Program-made: the position numbers and the translations under genes
In this document: piece after piece, positions 1 to 14,600 of the stretch
Position numbering within the stretch: position 1 is the stretch's first letter
Layout: the number at the start of each line of letters is the position of its first letter
Assembly (NCBI GenBank): GCA_013398955.1
Contig: VWPU01004985.1
Location: 1-64,000, forward strand
Reading direction: 5' to 3'
DNA from: Callaeas wilsoni
Taxonomy: Eukaryota > Chordata > Aves > Passeriformes > Callaeidae
DNA: 64,000 bases
Notes under the pieces: model-generated
What the model saw: the letters and a program-made list of their open reading frames with translations, nothing else
What the model was told of the DNA's origin: nothing
Databases searched by the model: none

Positions 1-440
1 CCGCGGGGGAAGCGCGGCCGCCGCCGCCGCACGGCAGCAGGGAGGGGCCGCGGGACCGCCCTCTCTCACTCCGCCCTGCGGCGCCTTCACTCCCCGCGCC
101 GCTGGGGCGGGGGCGCGCCGCGCTCCGGTGCGCCCGGGGAGAGGCGAGGGCTCCGTGTCTGAGGGCGAGAGTCGGGAGCTATGAGTGCACCCTCCGCAGC
201 CGTGCCGGCAGCGCCCGCCGGGCGGTCCCCTCAGCGCCGCAGCGCCCTGGCCACACCGAGCGCACCCGGAGCGGCCGCGGCCCGTGCGCTGCCCGCTCGC
301 CCCGCTGCCCACCGGACAGTGACCCTGCCCGCCCTGGGAACAGCCGCGGCACGGCCCGAGCACAGACTGCATACGCTGCTCCGCCAGCCCTGCACCTCCG
401 CGGCTCGCAGAGGTCCGGCAGCAGCACAGTGACGTTGATT
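1..440. promoter_or_regulatory. CpG island, probable promoter of the gene left of RET
   Basis: The first 440 bases are very G+C- and CpG-rich, with CCG runs near 20-30 and GC boxes (GGGGCGG-type) near 103-115. Composition falls to A/T-rich from about 440 onward. This is the signature of a vertebrate CpG-island promoter. In vertebrates CSGALNACT2 usually follows RET in the same orientation, so a leftward promoter with a non-coding first exon here would fit. That identity is inferred from gene order only; no CSGALNACT2 coding sequence is visible. Open frames of 70-80 codons in this block are what G+C richness produces by chance and show no recognisable domain. Confidence 0.75.
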
Positions 441-3400
441 TCTCAAATGTTAGCAAAACCGTGAAACTGTGATGTAGCCTTTACGGTGGAAACAAGAAGC
501 AGAATTTACCAATAATTATTTTCTGCTTATCCAAGTGTTTATGTACAGTTCTGTATTTCCAGAAGAACACTTCATGACACTATTTTTTTATGATAGTTTT
601 CTTCAGGGCTTGACCTGAAAGGAAGCTAGGCTTAGAACTCATGCAGCTTCCAGCCCTGTGCATGAACGGTGGCCTGTAGCAGTTTAAGAGGGTAAAGCTC
701 AGGAAGAAGGTAAGGCAGAAATGTTCTTCCACAACTATGTATCAAATGTTTTTGGTCCCACTCATCAAAAACAGTCAGAGAAAGCCAGTAAAGGCTAATT
801 ATATAAAGACCTACACCCCCCAACTTGACATCACTCTGCCGGATTGCCTGTGACTGCTTACCTGCCTGAAAGGCAGGCACTGAGGGCCTTCCAGAAGAGA
901 GCCTCCAATGGTCTGAGCAGCAGAGGCTGCGTCCTCTGTCACACTATTGCTCTGTCGAGGTCTGCACCCCATTTAGCACAGAGCAGCCCTTTGTCTTCAG
1001 GCAGGCAGAAACCCATTTGTTCATAAATAGCTAAACCACAGAGCGTGGAAGGGGGCTGGGTGTCCAAGGACCAGATCTGTTCAGTCTAAATTTCAAGCCC
1101 TCAGACAGCAAAGGTCTTTCCAGGGAATGCCTTAAATGAAAAGGGAAAGGGCACTTGGCTGGTATGACCAGCCACCCATCCAGGCACTTTCCTGTCCAAT
1201 AAAACTTGTCACGATGCTAGATCATCATTTTAGGTGTCCATCAAAAACATACTTGGAAAGTATATTCAGAAGGTTTTAAATATTCACATATGCACTCCTC
1301 AAACTAGGTAATTGTGGCTTCATTACTCTTCTAAAACAGTATGTAAATATACTATTTTAAACCTGGCCTCACGCGAAGTTTCAGTATTGCATGCTACAGA
1401 GGACTGTTGACTCTCCCTCAGCACCTGCTTGTCTTTGTTGTGGATAATGAGTAGGAGTTTAGTAGACACCCGTGTTATTTTACTGACACTGGAGACTGCA
1501 GTGTTCTGTAGACATAATATTATTTGGGAGTACGAGAAGATAACGGAATGGAAATAACTGAAATTCCTGATTTTGTTAACTAACTCTACAATGCAGATCT
1601 GAAACAAACCCTGACAACTCTGCAGCACCCACTGGCTGGCCTGCGGAGAGCAACCAGACTGAATATTGTCCTTCAAGCGTCCCAGGTACCACCTTTCTGC
1701 ACATGAGCTTGTTGCTGCTGTCTGGAGAGAGCTATACAGGGCCTTCCAGGAGATTACACACAGGATACTTTCTGTTCCTCTCTAAGTGACAGTTTCCTCT
1801 GTTTACCAGAATTTCTTCACTACCAGAAAGGTTGTTTTTTTCCAGACTGAGAGAAGGAAAAAATAGATTTCTTAACCTCTAGCAGGAACAACATGGGTAT
1901 TCATAGTCATCTCTGTATAAAAGGTCTACCATGTCAGGAAAAATGATGGGTTTGCACTGATGTTGTGTATAGTTTCCTGATTCTTCTATCAGAAGGAGCT
2001 GTTCTAAGATTAGACATTCCTTCATAACTCAGACCTATATTTATGCTGACAGATGTTATAGTTCCTATTTGGTGTTAATTTTACAGGCCTACTGAGGAAT
2101 TCCCACGTTGTTTGGGAATAAAGCAGGCAATAAAACATTTAGGAAATGTCTGTGTTTTAAGATACAATTCATTTCAGCCTGTGGATTTTTCTTAGGTAGT
2201 TGCAGACCCCCTAGCATCTGAGAGCTGTAGTGTGTGTGTGTATATATACACACATATATATGACAAAGCTTTGAATTTTCCTAAAATATTATGATAGGAT
2301 CCTTATTTAGGAGAGAGACTTTAAAAATTATTCGCTAAACTTCGCTAAACACTGTTCTTAAATTGGTACAGTTGGGGGAAAGGAAGTGGCTGGCTGGCAA
2401 TAGCTTATTCAAAAAAGAAGCATTTTCCAGAACAGCGTTAGCTCTAGTCTCTAGGGGTTTTGGTTTTCTTTTTTGTGCCTTTTTTTTTTTTAAGCATATG
2501 TGCTGGCTGGAGGGGAAGAAACAAAAGCAAAAGAGAGAGAAGAGCTGATCTGAGAACGTGATACCAAAGTAAAGGAGTAATGTAAATGAGGCCAAAGGAG
2601 AAAAGAAAAAAAGGAAACCTTCAACAAAGGATATTTTTGTTCTATTAACCTCTTGAGCCAAAATGAAACGTGCATGTAGAATAAGAAAAATGGTCCATTA
2701 TTTTGCCTGAAAGTTCTGAGCTTTAATTGTCAAACAATAGTCATTAGTTTGCCTTGACACAAGGCTTTTTGTCAAATACCACAGCTCAGCTTTACTGATG
2801 GCACAATTCCAACATGATCCCATGTGAAGCCGCTTTCTTTTTCCTTAAGTGTTGCAAATTATTCATAACAGATACTGAACAATGCAACCAAAATCAAGAA
2901 GAATTTTTAATAGCCTGAATTCAACCTTCCAACAGTATTTTAATAATCGTGATTTATATCCCTTAAAATCCTCCATTTGAGCTTCTTACTAAGTTCCACT
3001 CTGCAGCCCTTTGTCGCTGCTCCCGTCCAAACGCATCCTGTTGCTGTGGGCAGTGAAACGGGGTTTTGGGGGAGGCCGTGCGCTACAGCAGAATTAACTC
3101 ACGCCTGCCTTGGGCAGTGCCAAGCCCGACCTCAGGCTCTGCTGGCAGTGCTGCAGGGTCAGCTCCAGCTGGGTCACTGACAGCCCAGCCCCAGGCTCGC
3201 TCTGTACCTCCAGAAGGACACAGGACACTGTCTCACTGTCATCGTGGGGCGCCTACGACGGGTGTTAAAGGCGCTTGGAACGTCGGGGGTGTTTTACTTC
3301 GCTGCTTTCAGACACTGGAATAACCTCTTGACTTCCCATAGGTTTAGGAGAGACAGCGCAGCTGTAAAATTAGTTTGTACCAACATACCATGCAAAAAAT

Positions 3401-6400
3401 CTTCCCGTATTTATTGTTACTGTGCCTTTTATTTTGCATTGAGCAACATTTCGTTTCTGTCAGTGCCTAGGCGTTTGGCCTCTGCATCTTTGAGTGCTGA
3501 AGGACTACATTTTTTCATGTAGTGTTTTGGGATCAAATAAATAGTAATTCTTTGGTATTATAATGTACTAAATTTTGGACACAGAAGCATATAATTTATA
3601 TAATGTTTGGGAAATGAGCTGCTATGGATTGCTCTTTTCCTGTTGTTTTGGGATCACAGTTGCTAAATTACTTCCTTTCAAAAATTCTCATTAGAAAACA
3701 GTATCAACCGATTTAAATTTTATATAGAGTCCTTTCATACATTAAAGCAGACTCAAAATTATGATACTAATTCATGAAAGTAGAAGACATTCCTTATCAT
3801 AAAAAACGTAATCAATACAATCACAGCTGTAAGTGGATGTAAATAAGATTTAGTTCTATCTACTATCTGAAAAAGCTTTCTTCTGATAACAGAAGAGCTT
3901 ACTGTAGTCCACTTGCTTTTTTCTTTGAATAGTGATAGTTTAACTTTAGCATCTGGAAAAGTGTATGGAAGGATATATGAGAATTTTTTGGATACAATCC
4001 CTTCAAATAACTTTTTCTTTTTGAAGTCAACATATAGTTGCTGTTAGCAACAAATGTTTGCTGAGCTCTGTGACAGTAGGAAGTGGATTATGGAAACATT
4101 TCTGTACCACCAGTACAGCGTCGCTCTGGCTGGTGCCACGGGGGAACAGGAACACAGAAGGGGACAAGCAGGGAGCTGCGCTAAGTGCCTGGGCTCTGCT
4201 GCTGCTCCAGCTGAGAGCAGCAGGCGATATTCTGCACTGGTGGCTGAGCATTTTTCCTGGCCACATGGCCTTATTTTTCCTGGCAGGAACAATGGGTTGT
4301 ATGCCCAGGGTTCCACTGCTCACTCACGGCTGCACCAGGGTACCACATCAGAGTCAGCAGTAACAACATATATGGAAAGCAATCCATGTAGGTATTGCTG
4401 GAATTCTATATTGGTTTGTTTCTGATTATTCCAAAACACCTTTACTATATCGCTTCTGTCTAATGGCACCAAGAACTGCTGTAGGCATTTTTCTTTAAAG
4501 AGAAGAAAATTTTGTCACAAATACATTGACTGCAAAGCAGCCCTGAAACAAAATCCAAGCAACCATATTCTGTGCTTCGAATGGAAAACAAATAGGAGGG
4601 TTTGGACTGGTAGACTCAGTGTTATGCAAAACATATTAAAAAATACACATTCCTTTCTATTTGTCCTCCAGTACTGCAGAACAGCAACCTATGAAAACCA
4701 TGAAGTAATATATTTAAAATCAATTCTATTAAATTACTTTTTAAACTGTAGACTTGACTACCTAGGATGCAGCAAAAGAACTAAGAACATACTATATATG
4801 AGACTTAAGCCTGACAATCTTTCGTGAACACTCCTTGTCTGATGAGATAATAATATAAATTATCAAGGTCTTTTGGTTGGTTATCTGGTTGGGCTTTTTC
4901 CTGTGCTTGAAAGCCTCATGCACCATAGCTCAAGTTATTGAGATAAATACCTACAGTAAATGAAATGACTTTCTTAATCTGAGGTGCTTCATGTTTTATA
5001 CAAAATACTCAGTATATCAGTATTTAGTGTGTGTTACTGCATCAGGTGTAGCCACTGAGCCTGTCCAACAGTCAATAAAACCAGCACCACCTTCCACACA
5101 AAATAAAAACAAAACTGTAGAAAGGCACAGCACAGAGATGATCATCCATGCTGATAGCTTAGCAAACACTTAGCACAAAGCCAGTGTTCATTTCTTTGTT
5201 CAATAGACAGGGCCAGAGACTAAGAAACTTCTCTTGTTCATTGTCTGTGTGTGCTGGTCCATTGTTTGCAATATTTATCTACTCCAGTTTAGGGGTTGGG
5301 GCTTTTTCATAGTGTTAAGACTTGTCTGTCACTGACCAAAAAAGATCTCCCTTCATTTGAGAGAAAACTCCAGCCAGTTCATAAAACAAATTATTTGTTT
5401 CTCTTGTTTCTGGTACCATTCATTGTTGCACATACATTATTAAAATGTTTTTAAGTGCAACATTTTTCATATTTTTAAACTCCTCTCATAAAATGGCGTG
5501 GAAATAATAATAATATCACCTAACTACTTTGATTTTATTAGCAGTACTTTACCGATGACTGAAAAACCCTCACAGGGTTGTAACAGTGTAAGACAGGGCA
5601 AAATGAAGGTGGGACCTACACTATTCCCTTGTCAAGAGAGAACCCTCCTGGGTACCACAGAATATCAACAGACAACCAGAAAAAAACACCATACCTCAGC
5701 TGAGCAGTTGAAAATACTTTGTTTAGATTTTCATGGAAATTGGCATCTGTTCCTGTGGTGCATAAAAGCAGTGGCTGATTTTGGAAGTGTTAAAGTATGC
5801 TGTTGAGACTTCACTGTTATCATTATAAAACCGATGGGTAAGGATGAACTGATTTGCAAAGTCAGGGTCAAATGTCACAGCATTCCTAGCAGTCTCACAA
5901 GCTTCTCTTTAATTGTTGACTTGTAACAATTGTTTTATCTTTGTTAGGAAAAGGTTTTGCTAATGAGCACCTTACAGTGACTCACCTCTGTTGGTAAAAT
6001 GAAACTCCAAATTAATTCAAAGCAAGATTGTACATTAGAAATGCAATCACAGGAGAGCTGAACAGCAAGATACTTTGAAAATCACTTAAATTTGTTCCCA
6101 CTCCTTCTCAAGAGCAAGGAAAATGTGTTCTTGCTTCTCCTTTCCTGACCCTGTTTTTAGAACTAGAATGAGAAAGACCTGATCTGGCAGCCTGCACCTC
6201 ATTTAAATTATGGAATATCAGGTTCAGAAGTATTTACTAAATGGAATTGAATTGTTATAAATGACATTTCTATTCCAGTTTAATTCTCTTTTAAATTTAA
6301 ATTTAAACAATGTCAGTTACCAGTTCTGGCATGGTGCTAGACAAGCAAGGATTTGCACTATTTTAAAAAACAAATCATATCTGTGACAGGACAAGCACAG

Positions 6401-9400
6401 AGATAAAAAGTTTTTTAAACTGACTTTTTCTGCAACTCAAGCATCTTAGAAGCTGTGTGCAAGCTGTTTTTAAGTTATTGATGTACACTTAAAACATGAA
6501 GATGTTCATTACAAGTGCAGACAAATGCAAATTGAAAAATTTGGCCGTGTGTAGGAGATGAAAAAAAAATAGCTTAACTTGCGAAGGCTAAAATGCTGCT
6601 GATAATTCTGTATGTTTTCTGCTCCCCCTGAGCTATGCTTAAATCTTGTATGACAAGGTCTTTAGTGTAGATTTGATGCCTTTCGTAGTAATAAAGGTAA
6701 TATGTGCTATTCATATCACTGCATTTCAAGGTTTAATACCCTTGCATAGTGTTCTGCTATGTATTGCCTTGTAAATATAATTATCATTTGAAATGGTGAC
6801 AATTAGACGCAATCTCTAGTTTAAAGTCTAGCATTTCAAAACATGCATTTCATGTTTTCTGACATGAGCAAACCATAATGGAGACTCAGAACTTATTCCA
6901 TAAACATTACTTCTGTTTGGTAACAGAGTTGTCTCTGGTGGTAACTTGTTGCAGCCTAATTTGATTGCTCACTTTATCTTTGTGCATGTAAAAATAGGGA
7001 TCAATATTCTGCAGTATAAATTAAAATACTCTTGGTAGTATTTTTACAAAAACTCATAGTGTCTGTTTTTCCTCAGTACTTAAAACATTGTCACAAGTTC
7101 ATTTTAACAAATGATCCTGGAAGAACAACACTGGGTTAGACCTCCAACAGCAGTGTTTTAAAACAAAAATCCTTACAGTCAGCATAAACTTTATGCCTTT
7201 CTGTTTGCTGGCTGGACCAGGCCACTGTTCAGAAAGCCTCTGCACAGGAAAAACAGTGAATTAAGTGTTTAAATGATTTCCTGACTCCATGCTAAAATCT
7301 CCCTCAATTATTTATACCCTGTACCAGAAAGAATAATTCTTGTCTTCTGCTGTCAAATCAATCACTGATGCTCTTGACCACACAAAAACTATCTTGGAGA
7401 ACAGTTAACTCTGCTTGTTTCTCGCAGCTCTGTACACATTTAAACCATATACTATGGATCTGGTATTGATCTCCTGGATCTTTTCACAGACTTTTCCCAT
7501 ATTTTACTCTTTACAATGCTCTTCCGAGCTTTTTAATCATCTGAAGATGAACCCTTTACCAGCTTTCTCAAGGAACGAGATCAACCCTCCCTCTCGGCCT
7601 CCTCATCTAACCCATCAGCCATCCTTACTTGGGACCCCACCCTTTTGACATGTGGATTCCCAACAGACAAGAATTTATTCTGAATCTCTTCCTTTTTTGT
7701 GAAATACTCTTGAATACAGGGATACTGTTCTTGTTATTGGCAGCAGTTTGGCAAAAAAGTAGGATGAGTGTATCCTATTGGTTTATTGATTTGCACTGGG
7801 CTATAGCTTACACCACACTACATTCTCTGAAAGAGCAAGAAGAGTTTTTGGGGGGTTTTCCCCCAAAATGACTTTCAAATATACCTAAATATAGGCAAGC
7901 AAGATTATTTGCAAACCAAATACTTAAAATACATATTCATTTGATTTAGTTTTATTAAAAATTTTAAAATACTTCCATCCTTAAGCACAGTAAATTCAGA
8001 CAGGAAATTGCATTGGCAGGAAGCTATGAAAATGGCACATGTTGCAAATGAAAATCAGTGTTCACATCAAACTCTTTCGATCATGATCACGTCACGATGG
8101 AAAGCCCTGAACAGCTGAAAAATTATATAAGGGCTTTAACAATAATTTATGTGATCTGCTGAGTGCAGAAAAATCAGACTAGGAACTGGAATGATTGATT
8201 GATATCCAGATGGAGGCTGAATTCTTCAGGATTTCAAATCTATGGTAAGTACAACTACAATGCTCTTAAATTGTTCTCACTATTTAGATTACTCTGTAAT
8301 CCATATGAAACTGCTTTCAGATGAGATAAAGTTGCATTTTTATGAATTGTACCTTTTTAACCCAAACAAGGAGCTAATTATTTCTGATGAGCTTAAGGAA
8401 AGGTGTATTCATCTATCCTCAGGGAGGCAAAATGTTTTTACTTAACTTCAGAACATTATTAGCAACATGAACTTTGGTAATGGCTCAAAGAAAGAGGTTT
8501 CAGCAAGAAATTTGTTTTGTTAAAATACATGTAACCTTTTAAAAGACCAGGTAAAGCCAAAAAACACACTATAAAAAGAGAGGAACTATTAATTTTCTCA
8601 GAATGCATTAGGAGTGTTTATCTCTCTATTGTAACTGGAAGACACAGGCTGCTGTCCCAAAGTTTAGAAATGAGAGACAAATACAAAACACAGCTTACAC
8701 AAACAACTCAGCTTTACTGAAGAAGTTGATAAATACCAAAAAATATTTCATTCACCGTGTCTTCTAGGTATAAATTAGAAATGTATTTGTGCTTACCTGT
8801 TCTCTAGTGCCTAGTACCTAATTCTAAAGACTGCTTCCCAATAGGCAAGTTACAGTGTTATACTAGGGATGGGTACAGCAAGGCTATTCCTACTTTGTCC
8901 ACATTTTGATAATACCATTTGTACTTTTGCTAGCTGACTCTTGGGATACTGGATTTTAGACCAGCAAATGTTTATTAATAATGTATTTATGAATGAGCCC
9001 ACTAAATTCAGAAGGGCTACTTTAATTTTATAAAGTTGGATACAGAGGACCTGAACAGCTTAGGTTTGCTTATTAAGATTTTTAAATACTTGTGTACATC
9101 TTTAGGGAATGATTCAGTTCTTTTTCAGGAAGTTTGCTTGGGCTGAAAAAAGATCAAACCATTCATCACATTATGGGCCATCTGCACTCTCTTCATGGGG
9201 AATATTGCCTGGTGTTACTTAAGGGCTGGTGCTTTTGAATATTATCTCCAGTATATTGTTATAAACTTACCACTGTTACTACAGTCAGAAACAGCGCTTT
9301 CAGGTAAGCTGAGCTTTGAAACAAAGTATTTCAAAATTATAAGCAATTTTTTTTTGAACTTTCAAAAGTTAGAGTAAAAATATTCTTTTTAGATGTATTT

Positions 9401-11600
9401 TTAAGCTTGTGTTATTCATGTAAGATTGATACTAAACCAGTAAGGAATATAAGCTTACTTTTACTCTGTTTTTGAGAATCTGTAGAGATTCATGCATATT
9501 TTGCATGATAAACCCCCCATGATTTAAATATTATGTACCTCATATCCCTGGGACAGTATTTTTAAGAATTTCTACTATATGAAATAGGCTAACGTCTGCA
9601 AATAAAAATTTGCAAGCTCACAGTAGATTTTCTGAGTATCCTACATCTGTAAGTTTGTGGAAACCAATATTGCAATAATTTCCTTGTGCTGCTCTAAGGA
9701 CTGTACTGACACATAAGATTCATGCTCTCCCCAGTCTGTCACAACTCAAAGCACAGATCAGGTAAACCATGTCATTTCTGCAGATATTTAGAAAAGGCTG
9801 GCAGAAATTTTTAGAAAGTTATTCCCTTCAACCTGTATATTTAGGTGAGTCATTTGTTCCCTTCGAATTCACTTTCCTCAGGGCAGCCAAGTGCATAAGT
9901 ATTTCTGGCACTGATGGAAATAATCATCTCCTGTATCACTTTTTTCCCATGTGGGAAGTACATTTACTCTCCAAAGAGGAACTGAAACAAAATTGTCACC
10001 ATTTTGACTAGTGGCAACACAGAACAAACAGGAAACACTTCAAGGGAAATATTTACAAAAATAGCATACACAGAAGACATAAGAAACTTTCATATTATGA
10101 ATGAATACTTAAAAGCAATAATCTATTTCTTGCCAACATTCATGAGCAGGAAGGGATTCAAAATTAATTGGATTAGGAAACACTGAAAAATTTTTCATTA
10201 AACTGCACTTAATGAAGGTAATTGTGTATGGAAACTGTAATTATGAGCTGTGTGTGTATTTTATATGCAGGATCTATGTCCAGTAACATAGGTGGCAATA
10301 ACTATTAGTGAAATTTTCACACAAATTAGTGGTTGAAACAACACTGACTTATGCTGAAAAGTCTAAAGTACACACTACTCTCTGCATCCACTGGTTATTT
10401 CAGCATCACTTACTGTCCCACTCACCTACTGTACAGCGATGTCACAGGGCTTGTCGGGTTAGAAACTGGGGGTTTCACATCCCTCAGTTGCATACTGTTG
10501 CTGAAGATACTGGATAAAAATACATTCTTCACTTAAGAAGGAAAAAAACCCACACAAAACCGAAAATCTTGATGCCTTGGTTGCTCATGGCAAGTGAGGA
10601 ATTCCCATTTACAGACATAAAATATAGGAAAACAACTGGACCATGCAAAACGTTACCACAAGTGTCATTTTTCTCTCCTTTTTCAGAGAACTCTCAATAG
10701 AAAAAACAGCCCATATAAAGGGTTTAATTTTCAGTGCCCTTTGTTTTCCAAGTATGCACTCTGACAGTCGTGTCATGCCAATGAAGACCACTGTGGTATC
10801 ACCGCAGAACCCCTTCTGCATACAGAGCTGTGTGTTTGCTGTGCATAAGCATTACTCAACGTGGCAAATATCTGTGCAAAGGAAAAGCTGCTATGCTTAC
10901 TGCTTGTCCAAAACCAGGACAGGATCAAGTATGCAGTCCAACAGGGAAGCTCTTTAAATTCCAACACACCACTTCATATCCCACTTTTTGCAAAATGAAA
11001 ATCTGTGTTCAGGTTTTGGCAGTCTGACTCAAGACCATGTTTCTGAAATCACAGACTTTAATGGAAACATAAAGTTGATACACAAAACAACATCTGAAAA
11101 CAGATCTGAAACATCTAAATTGGACTGTAAGTGACAGGAGCAAGCTTTGGTAGAATTGGATTATTTAGAATAACCATCACAACGCTAACAACGAGTCACT
11201 CGGGATTTACATCCCAACATTTGCAGCAAACGAAAGGTTACCCTTAACCATGGTAGATTACAAATAAAGACAAAAGTAGTGCTGATCATTTACTCTTCCA
11301 CACAGAACATGACTCACAGTCTGATTGTTCTTCCAAATATCAAGTCACTGTTGTAAGGACAACATTTTTATATTTCACCTTAACGAATTCCAATGACATT
11401 TTCCTTGTGTAGTATCAACAGCAGAGTTTTAGACCAATTTTGTTGTGCAAGTGTTATTTATTTGTGACTTTCAAGGTAATGGGTTTATTTGGAATTCTGT
11501 TACGGCAGTGTCTTGTGCATGGCAGTATATGCGATTTGGAACTGAGAGGAGGTCTCCAACCCACTTAACAAGACTGCAAACAAAATCTCTGTACTTGAAT
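441..11600. other. Intergenic A/T-rich DNA without recognisable gene
   Basis: Both strands were read. I see only short, unremarkable open frames and no known domain. There is a TG/TA microsatellite at 2229-2262, an exact 10-base tandem duplication at 2331-2350, and two slightly G+C-richer patches near 3000-3330 and 4100-4330 whose open frames carry no recognisable motif. This is taken as spacer between the CpG-island gene on the left and the 3' end of RET. Distal parts of the RET51 3' UTR could reach its right end. Confidence 0.6.
2229..2262. repeat. TG/TA dinucleotide microsatellite
   Basis: Alternating TG followed by TA, CA and TA dinucleotides. A simple repeat. Confidence 0.85.
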
Positions 11601-11609
11601 ATCTGCAAA

Positions 11610-14600
11610 AGGTGTGCTGAGGCAGAGGACGTCCTGTGGCAGAGCTGCAGGAGGTGGTGAGAAGGCTACATAACTTCAGGCTGTGAAGGAGCTGGATGGC
11701 TGGTTCCAAGGGCAGCCTGCAGTACACCACAGCCAAAGAGGCAAAAACTCCCCCACCATGCACACACAGAAGGGAGGAGGGGCGGTCAGTAAGGCAAAAG
11801 AATGGACACTTGAAATGACAAGGACCTGCAGGAAGAGACTTCCCTGAAGCCTGAGGTGCCCCTGCAGAACCACTTCACCACTCTACAGGCTGGAGAGGGA
11901 GGAGCCATCACATCAGGAGTGAGGCTGGAGCTGAGTAAGGCAGCCCCATCCGCTCTCTGCGTAACAACCAGCACAGCTAGCAAAGCTGACAGGTTAGAGT
12001 AGCAGGGGACTCTCCTCTGAGAGGCACAGAGGGACCCATTTGTCAACCTGACTGATTACCAGAGAGCTGTACCAGGGATGTCACCCAGAGCCTCGTACCA
12101 AGCCTCGTACAGTCCCCTGACCATTATCTGCTGCTGTTGTTTCATGTGCACACCAGGGCTACAGCCAGGAGTGCTCTGAGGAGGACCAAGGAGATTACGG
12201 ATCCCTGGGAGTGGCAGTGAGGGACTCAGGTCCTGGCAGCTTTTTCATCACTCCTTCCTGTTAAAGGGAAGGGCTTTGAAAGGGCCAGGGGAATCTGGCA
12301 AACCAGCAAATGGTTAAGGGTCCAGTGCCACTGCCAGGGGTCTGGCTACTCCTGGGGACTCACATTGAAAACCTGGGCTGACAGAGTGTGATGGGGGCCC
12401 ATCTGCCAGAGAACAGGCAGAGCTTCTCTGGTCACAGGCTTGCCAAGCTGGTGAAGAAGGCATTAAATTGAAGTTGCTGGGAGAGGGAATCCTCAATCCA
12501 TTCCACTCCTGCTAGTTTGATGCCAGCACCAGCAAGGGATGCCCAGAGCCTGGAGGGGGACTGCAGATCAGCAAGAGAGAATCTGAAGAGCTGCACAAAG
12601 GAATTCCAGCCATTCCTGCCAGTAAGTCTGCTCCATCAGGGGCACAACTGAAATACCTTTATGGAAATGCACACAGCATGAGGGATAAACAAGAGTAGTA
12701 GGAGACTGTGCACACCTCTAGGGCTGTGATCTTACTGGCATCAGGTATGTGGTAGGATGGATCCTATGACTGGAGTGTTGGAGTGGGAGGATACAGGCTC
12801 TTTAGGAAGGACAGGCAGGGAACAGGAGAAAGGGGTGTTGCCCTCTATGTCCATGACCAGCTGGAGTGTTTGGAGCCGTACTGGGGTTGGATGAGGAGCT
12901 TTATGGGTCAGGATGAAAGGGAGGGCAAGGACAGATGACATTATAGGGGGAGTCTAAGGCCACCCAACCAGGAAGACCAAGCAGATGAGACCCTCTACAG
13001 ACAGGTAAGAGCTGCCTCACATTCACAAGCCCTGGTCCTCTTGGGGGACTTCAACTACCCTTTTACCCATTGGAAGGACAACACAGCAGGGCAAGAGCAA
13101 TCCAGGAGGTTCTTGAAATGCATGGATAACTTGTTTCTCCAAGTGACAGAGAAGTAAACGAGGAGAGTTGCTATGCTGGACCTTGTTCTTTCCAACAAGG
13201 AGAGGCTGGTGGGCAGCCTTGACTTCAGTGACCATGAAATGGTGGACTTCAAGATCCTCAGGCCAGTGAAGAGGTGCACAGCAAGCTCACTAACCTGGAC
13301 ATCAGGAGGGCAGACTTTGGTCTCTTCAGGGATCTTCTGGGTAGAGTACCATGGGATAAAGCCCTGGAGGGAAGAGTGACCCAAGAAAGCTGGTTAATAT
13401 TCAAGGATCAACTCTCGCAAGGTCAGGAGCGATGCAATGAAGAGGAAGTCAGGCAAAAACATCAGGAGACCTGAATGGATGAACAAGGAGCTCCTGGACA
13501 AACTCAAACAGAAAAAGGAAGCCTATGCTTCCCCCACGGAAAAAGGGTGAAAGCAAGGACAGGTAGCCTGAGAGGAATAGAGAGAAATTGTCCAAGCAGC
13601 CAGGGATCAGGTTAGGAAAGCTAAAGCCCTGACAGAATTCTATCTGGCCAGAGACATCAAGGGCAGCAAAAAAAGCTTCTACAGGTACATCAGTGAAAAT
13701 GTGAGCCGTCTCCAGAAAGAAATGGGAGACCTGGTTACCTGGGACATGAAGAAGGCTGAGGTACCCAATGACATTTTTGCCTCGGTCTTCACCAGCAAGT
13801 TCTTCAGCCACTGAGGCCTGAGTTTGCATGAGCCCCTATGCTGAGGTGGCAAAGGCAGGGACTGCGAGAATAAAGAACCACCCACTGTAGGGGAAGATCA
13901 GGTTTGGAACCATCTAAGGAACGTGAGGGAGTCCATGGAACCTGATGACAAAATATGGAAAATAAGGTGATTGGTGACAGCCAACATGGCATCACTAAGA
14001 GCAAACCCTACAAATATCCTTCTATGACAGGATTATGGTGCTGGAGGATAAGAGAAGAGTGATTGATACCATCTACCTGGTCTTGGGCAGAGCATTAGAT
14101 ACTGTCTTACATGACATCCTTGTCTTGAAACTGGAGAGGCATGGATTTGATGGATGGACCATGGGATGGATAAGGAATAGGCTGGATGGTCACACTCAGA
14201 GTTGCTGTCAACAGTTTGATGTCCAAGTGGAGAACAGTGATGAGTGCTGTTCCTCAGGGGTCGGTATTGGAAACGGCGCTCTTTGACACCTTTGTTGGCG
14301 ACATCAACAGCTGGATCGAGGGCACCCTCAGCAAGTTTTTCAATGACACCAAGCTCTGTGGTGCAGCTGACACACTGGAGACAAGGGATGCCATCCACAG
14401 GGACCTCGACAGACTTGAGAAGCAGGCCTGTGAAAACCACACAAAGTTAAACAAGACTGAGGCAAGGTCCTGCACCTGGGTCAGGGCAATCCCAAGCACA
14501 AACACAGGCTGGGTGGAGAATGGATGGAGAGCAGCCCTGGGGAAAAGGACCTGGGGGTGTTAATGGATGAGATGCTCAATATGACCAGGCAACGTGATTT

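Noticed and set aside
4054..4425. 123-codon open frame on the plus strand
   Set aside because: No recognisable domain, an overlapping frame of similar length in another phase, and no promoter or splice context.
7629..7871. 80-codon hydrophobic frame resembling a membrane protein
   Set aside because: The hydrophobicity comes from T-rich sequence; there is no family resemblance and no splice structure.
8075..8100. ATCATGATCACGTCACGAT as a palindromic regulatory site
   Set aside because: Imperfect palindrome in intergenic DNA with no supporting context.
13173..13379. Open frames in the CR1 copy as host genes
   Set aside because: They are pieces of CR1 endonuclease and reverse transcriptase, broken by stops.
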